Position numbers and translations under genes: made by a program. Under the pieces are notes generated by a model that was given only the letters and a program-made list of their open reading frames with translations, searched no databases and was not told the DNA's origin. Of a DNA stretch of 64,000 nt, positions 59,001 to 64,000 are shown one piece after another; within the stretch, counting starts at the first letter, position 1, and every line of letters begins with the position of its first letter. Location: positions 372,001-436,000 of the forward strand of contig CATNEN010000024.1 in the NCBI GenBank assembly GCA_950097015.1, written 5' to 3'. The stretch is from Macrostomum hystrix (taxonomy: Eukaryota > Platyhelminthes > Macrostomidae).

Positions 59001-62000
59001 TCACTCCGCATTCCTTGGCTACCTCACTCCGCATTCCTTAGTTTCCTCACTCCGCATTCCTTGGCTACCTCACTCCGCATTCCTTAGTTTCGTCACTCCG
59101 CATTCCGTAGCTACCTCACTCCGCATTCCTTGACTACCTCACTCCGCATTCCTTAGTTTCCTCACTCCGCATTCCGTAGCTACCTCACTCCGCATTCCTT
59201 GGCTACCTCACTCCGCATTCCTTAGTTTCCTCACTCCGCATTCCGTAGCTACCTCACTCCGCATTCCTTAGTTTCCTCACTCCGCATTCCTTAGTTTCCT
59301 CACTCCGCATTCCTTGGCTACCTCACTCCGCATTCCTTAGTTTCCTCACTCCGCATTCATTAGTTTCCTCACTCCGCATTCCTTGGCTACCTCACTCCGC
59401 ATTCCTTAGTTTCCTCACTCCGCATTCCGTAGCTACCTCACTCCGCATTCCTTGGCTACCTCACTCCGCATTCCTTAGTTTCCTCACTCCGCATTCCTTG
59501 GCTACCTCACTCCGCATTCCTTAGTTTCCTCACTCCGCATTCCCTAGCTACCTCACTCCGCATTCCTTAGCTACCTCACTCCGCATTCCATAGCTACCTA
59601 GCTAACTCACTCCGCATTCCTTAGCTACCTCACTCCGCATTCGATAGTTTCCTCACTCCGCATTCCATAGCTACCTCACTCCGCATTCCATAGCTACCTC
59701 ACTCCGCATTCCATAGCTACCTCACTCCGCATTCCATAGCTACCTCACTCCGCATTCCTTAGCTAAATTCTTGCCACAATCCCAGGTGCCTGGTCTGTTG
59801 ATGCCCCTGATGCCAGCAGGCAGGCATGCAGGCAGTGTCGCCTCACAGGCTGATTGGTTGAACACGCAGATCCCAACCAGGCTAGCCAATGAAGTGCTGT
59901 CCTCGACGAGCCGGTAGCGCGCCCGATCACGCTGTGTCTTCAAGGCCAGCCCGGCACCAGAAGATGCGCTGGCCGAACCTGTGGTCGCCGAGCTGAGCAT
60001 CGCGCGCAGAGCTTCGATCTCGTCGGCGAATCGATATCGAGTCGTGTTGTCCAGCCACAGCCAGGCGTCGGCGGAGTCCTCGTACATTGCGGCAATCACG
60101 GCGTCGCCGTCCGATGGGAAGGCGGCATTGGCCAACGGGTCTGCTTCTAGAAGCAGCCGGCCCAGACTGGTTGGCATCGGGCTGGCCAGCTGCTGGCAGG
60201 ATGCCAGGCCGCTGAGCTGATCGTCGGTGGACGTCAGCTGGCCTCGGGTGTACGCTGTCCGATTTCCTGCAGTGAGCGGCCATTTGGGGAGAAACGATGA
60301 TGCGCTGGCTTAGCTAAGTCAAAATTCACCAATCTCAGAAATTCCCACCGGCTCTTGGAATTAAACCAGATTTCCCATTTTCCGGGGGGTCACTGGCAAA
60401 GTGGTTAACGCGTTTGCCTCTCGTACCATGGTCGCTGAGCTCGATTCCGCTGCGAGGCCACATTCATTTAAGGCACAGCCGCGGAGAGAAGGCTTGGGGG
60501 CTTTTTGATTAATTTACGCAATGAGGGCCAACCTCCAAAGCACAGTGAGAGTGTACACTGCCTGACGATGAGAAAGTCAGGGCAGATGTACACACCTGTG
60601 TGAGTGTGTGCCTGCGTACGGTATCTGTGTGCTTGCGTGCTCAGGAGTCAGCGAAACGGGCAGAATCCTTAGAATTATCTAGTAATTCTGCTTGCCATCA
60701 TAGCAGTAATAGGAGCTTGGCATGCCAAGGTCGCAAGCCACTTCAGATAGTACAGCCGGCCTTGTCTTGTGGCTCATCTGCACACAATGCCTGTCCAGCC
60801 TCTGGTCCTTCACAGCATCGGCCGGGTCCAGTACTAGCCGCTTGCCCCAGATCGGATGGCCGACTCGATAAGTTTTCTGACTCGGCGAGATGAAGCTGGC
60901 ACGCTTGCGTACGCCCAGGTCGAGGGAGAACCTGAAAATTATTGATCAACGAGACTTTTACACATCAGTGCTAAAAATTCATTCTAGACATCCACTTCAC
61001 GACTTCAAACCTCCTGTTTGAACATCTGCTCTAGACACCCACCTCACGACTTCACACCTTCCTGTTTGAAAATTCATTCTACACACCCACCTCACGACTT
61101 CACACCTCCATGTTTAAATATCCGTTCTAGACACCCACCTCACGACTTCACACTTCCCTGTTTGAACATCCGTTCTAGACACCCACCTCACGACTTCACA
61201 CTTCCCTGGTTGAACATCCGTTCTAGACACCCACCTCACGACTTCACACTTCCCTGTTTGAACATCCGTTCTAGACACCCACCTCACTTTTGTTTGAACA
61301 TCCGTTCTAGACACCCACCTCACGACTTCACACCTTCCTGTTTGAAAATTCATTCTACGCACCCACCTCACGACTTCATAACTCCCTGTTTGAACACCCG
61401 TTCTAGACACCCACCTCACAACTTCACACCTCCCTGTTTGAACATCCGCTCTGGACACCCACCTCACGACTTTACAGCTTTTGTTTGAACATCCGTTCTA
61501 GACACCCACCTCACGACTTCACACCTCCGTGTTCGAAAATCAATTCTAGACATCCACCTCACAACTCCTCGTGACGTCAAACTTCTTGAACTAAAAAACC
61601 GAATGAGCTTATCCAAACCTGTACGGAAAAACGGCATCAGCCACGGCAGTTTTCGCGCTGTTCACTATGGCGCTGTAGAGCGGATAAGACGTGATAACTC
61701 TATTGCAACTCCCAATTGGACCCTGGGGTCCGATTTTGTAGGTGGCGCAGTGACCTCCAACACCACACACTGGCTGGCTGAGCACAGTTGGATAACACTC
61801 CGGAGCACGAGCCACCAGCTGTACACCTGAGCTGCCATTCAGGCGCCACAAGCCGTCAGCGCCGCAGATCACGCTGGTTCCGTTGGCCAACCAGCCAATC
61901 ACACCTGACCACAGGCTGAGGCCGGCCGAACAGTACAGACTGACGGTTTGGCTGAATTCGTAGGAGAACTGCTCAGATTGGCTGCTGGCCAGTTTCAGAT

Positions 62001-63725
62001 AGGGAAACTGCGGCGATGCGCTCAACCAGCAGGCTGTGAAGGGGTCGGATTGCGGGCTTTTGGAAATTTACTCATTCTGTTTTGCAATTATGATTTGTCC
62101 TAAAACACATAAGCACAGCCCAGATAGTTACTCATCTCAGGAATCTTCAAATGCAATGGGATTGGAATCCCATGGGATCCTCCAATCCTATGTGATTTTC
62201 CAATCCTACGAGCGTATGTAATTTCCAAATCATATGGGATTCCCCAATCCCATCGAACTCCCCTATCATATGGGATTCCCCAATCCCATCGAATTCCCCA
62301 ATCCTACGGGATTCCCAAATTTAGGGGATTTCCCAACGCCATGGGATTCCCCAACGATATGGGCTTCCCCAATGCTATGGGATTCCCAACGGGCTTCGAA
62401 TCTTAGCAAAACGGGAAGTCGTTTTTTTTCATTGAGTATGAGGTGCTGAATCCTCATAGTAGAATTTTGGGCGTAGAAAATCGAATAGCTGTACGCAGCC
62501 TTCGGATAAATCCAATCTAGAAATTTCCCATCCCGATGCTGAGAGCCTCACAGCTGGTCTGGTTGACAACGCAGACTCGGGCCTGGACCCTGGCTGAGCA
62601 GCTCAACAGCCGGTAGCGATCCCGGCCGGCTCCGACCCACGCCATCGGGCAGGTGTCGACGCTGAACACGGAGGCAGCCGGACTGGACGACATCAGGAGG
62701 CTGGACAGTTCAGCCAGCTCAGATCCGGCCGGGGCGAACTGCCCGCCGTCCGGCCAGAGCCACAGCTGGCCGAGAGCCTCATAAACGGCCAGGGGCACGG
62801 CGCTGACTCGCTGGGTGTTCGAGATACTCAGCAGCAGCCGGCGCAGTGGATCTTCGTCCGTCCAGTCGAAGCCGACAACGGAGTCAGAGCCGCCGCCGCC
62901 GCCGGTTGCGTCGAGGTCTAGCGACGGGGCGGCAAGTTGGCCGCCATGCGAACGACAGATTCCGATTGTCGTTAGCGGAGTTGGCGAGGCTGCATTCACG
63001 ATTATGTAGCTGCGGTTGGCAACACCTGCCATGTGGAGGAGGGTGGAGTGAAAGAAGTAGAGGGCGGAGGGGGAGACGGGGAGAGAGAGGGAGAGTAAGG
63101 AGAGATAGGAACGAGAGAGTGGGAGAGAGAAGAGAGAGAAGAGAGAGGGGAGAGAGGGAGAAAATAATGAGAGAGAGGAGAAAGAGGGCGAGAGAGAGGG
63201 AGAGAGGGGAGAGAGGAGAGAGGGAGAAAATGGGGAGACGGGGGAGAGGAGAGAGGCGGAGAGAGAGTAGTGGGGGACTGTGTTGGCGACAGAGCAGTGT
63301 GGAGTGAGCACTGGGTAGACAGTAGGGGGAGAGTGAGTAGGGGTGAGAGAGTAGTGGGGAGTGAGCAGTCGGGAGAGAGTAGTGGGGAGTGAGCAGTGGG
63401 GAGAGAGTAGTAGAGAGAGAGTAGTGGGTAAAAAGTGTGAGAAAGGGGAATTAGTGGGAGGCTCGCATTGGAATCGCGCAATAAGAGCAGGGGTGGCCCA
63501 GAATTACCAACAAGGCAGACAACGGGCTGCTCTTTCAATAGCGGCAGATCGCAGGCGGCGTACTGCAGTTTGGCATTGTTGCTGGGATCCGCCACCACGC
63601 AGTGAAATGTGTCCATGGCGTCGGACAGAGGCGGCAAAGCAATTGGTCCGCTGTAGGGGTGCCGCAGGCGGAGATTCGGCCTGGCTGTCGGGGGCGACTT
63701 CTTGAGGCCGAGCAGAGCGTGAGCG
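53087..63725 (-). CDS. Large modular extracellular protein with Sushi and C-type-lectin-like domains (partial)
   Basis: Eleven exons, read downward: 63725-63508, 63025-62516ish (donor GTGAGG near 62550), 62033-61619, 60931-60696, 60266-59847, 58532-58103, 56968-56742, 56579-56130, 55808-55398, 54653-54439 and 53479-53087. Three exon types recur. (i) A Sushi/CCP-like exon starts SC and has four cysteines (e.g. QTVSLYCSAGLSLW) plus the first half of a C-type-lectin-like domain. (ii) A second-half exon has HPLWG and a spaced C...C...C pattern (FHCVVADPSNN, HCAVLFVANKSLL). (iii) A complete C-type-lectin-like domain lies in one exon (SYIIVNA...GICRSHGGQLAAPS...LWLWPDGGQF). Phases repeat 1-2, 2-1, 1-1. 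N-glycosylation sequons are common, and no EPN or QPD sugar-binding triplet was seen. The 5' end is beyond the window. It is probably secreted or a surface protein; the ligand is unknown. Confidence 0.8.
53483..54378. repeat. 30-bp minisatellite in the lectin-like gene, about 30 copies
   Basis: Unit GACTGGCTACTTTGATCACC plus CACCTCAGTA or CACCTCAGTT. Almost perfect. Fills the intron between exons 54653-54439 and 53479-53087, right up to the acceptor. Confidence 0.95.
54740..55345. repeat. ~22-bp purine-rich minisatellite in the lectin-like gene
   Basis: Units contain GAAGAGCTGGGGAATAGAGA with TAAG, TAGG or GGGAGGG linkers. Homogeneous to about 55060, degenerate after. Confidence 0.93.
55845..56095. 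repeat. 20-bp minisatellite in the lectin-like gene, about 12 copies
   Basis: Unit TCAGGGTTCCTGAACCATCA, nearly perfect, in the intron before exon 55808-55398. Confidence 0.95.
57015..58095. repeat. 15-16-bp minisatellite in the lectin-like gene, about 70 copies
   Basis: Unit GGCGGATAGGGGACA or GGCGGATAGGGGGACA, with larger blocks repeated (for example around GGCGGAATGGGAACA). The intron lies between exons 58532-58103 and 56968-56742. Confidence 0.95.
58575..59765. repeat. ~23-bp minisatellite in the lectin-like gene, about 50 copies
   Basis: Alternating CTCACTCCGCATTCCTTAGT + TTC and CTCACTCCGCATTCCTTGGC + TAC, forming larger composite units. Intron before exon 58532-58103. Confidence 0.95.
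60380..60665 (+). mobile_element. SINE family 2 copy
   Basis: tRNA-like head with A box TGGCAAAGTGG and a degenerate B box (GAGCTCGATTCC), body with AGTCAGGGCAGATGTACAC, then GTATCTGTGTGCTTGCG and tail GTCAGCGAAACGGGCAGAA. Lies in the lectin-like gene, opposite to its direction, about 30 bases from the probable donor at 60695. Confidence 0.85.
60970..61575. repeat. ~48-bp minisatellite in the lectin-like gene, about 12 copies
   Basis: Unit contains GAACATCCGTTCTAGACACC, CACCTCACGACTTCACAC and TTCCCTGTTT. Confidence 0.93.
62145..62400. repeat. ~17-18-bp minisatellite in the lectin-like gene
   Basis: Units like TATGGGATTCCCCAATCCCA, diverged. About 13 copies, in the intron before exon 62033-61619. 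Confidence 0.85.
63030..63470. repeat. GA-rich simple repeat tract
   Basis: GAGAGAGGGAGAGA-type sequence, shifting to GGAGAGAGTAGTGGGGAGTG units near 63340-63430. Intron of the lectin-like gene. Confidence 0.9.
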
Positions 63726-63874
63726 CTACGGATTCGCGTTGGGACAGCCAGGTGAGCGAGATAAAATATCTACCAACTTGTTTATGAACCCCTGAAAGCC
63801 GTATCAGAACTGAAGTCGATATCTGATTGTGTGCATTGGTCGAATTATTATCAAAATCTCGATCGAGTTCAGAA

Positions 63875-64000
63875 TCGAATCAAACGAGAATCGAAGCAAA
63901 CCAGAATCGAAGCAAACCAGAATCGAAGCAAACCAGAATCGAAGCAAACCAGAATCGAAGCAAACCAGAATCGAAGCAAACCAGAATCGAAGCAAAATAG
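63875..64000. repeat. 16-bp minisatellite at the window edge
   Basis: Unit CAGAATCGAAGCAAAC, about 7 copies, continuing toward the window end. Presumably in the next intron of the lectin-like gene. Confidence 0.93.

Overview
The window is animal nuclear DNA. It has spliced genes with short GT-AG introns, tRNA-derived SINEs, several classes of transposon, and many minisatellites. A flatworm such as Macrostomum is my best guess. The reasons are dense intron minisatellites, trans-splice-like acceptors just upstream of start codons, and one gene (mS26) with no usable genomic ATG, as if a spliced leader supplied it. No species marker was available, so the assignment is inference.

Left part (1-11,500). 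A minus-strand LINE 3' fragment is followed by a plus-strand ankyrin-repeat plus Mab-21/cGAS-like gene (1591-5249) and a two-exon enolase (6453-7848). Next comes a dead Tc1/mariner transposon (8732-10550) with perfect 130-bp inverted repeats and a nested Ty3/gypsy fragment ending in a 3' LTR. A small Crypton-like ORF follows.

Middle (11,800-35,200). CFAP57, a ciliary WD-repeat/coiled-coil protein, lies on the minus strand in 12 exons whose phases all join. Upstream of it is a Merlin/IS1016-like remnant carrying a hAT-like insertion with an intact 8-bp target duplication. On the plus strand follow two mitochondrial genes, mS26 and the MPP alpha subunit, a 1.4-kb array of a 42-bp repeat, and FHIP1, a HOOK-dynein adaptor subunit.

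Right part (35,200-64,000). This holds a 70-bp satellite, a foldback element with a transposase N-terminus in its loop, RECQL5, three intergenic minisatellites, and the ribosome-biogenesis GTPase NOG1/GTPBP4. The last 11 kb, on the minus strand, is a large modular extracellular gene. It is built from repeats of [Sushi + first half of a C-type-lectin-like domain] - [second half] - [complete C-type-lectin-like domain], with exon phases repeating 1-2-1-1. It continues past the right edge.

The most striking overall pattern is that most large introns hold their own private minisatellite. The recognisable host genes are mainly housekeeping or ciliary. The novel material is the lectin-like modular gene, the ANK-Mab21 gene and the nested mobile elements. 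Exon joins were checked by hand for reading phase. No alignments or database searches were run.
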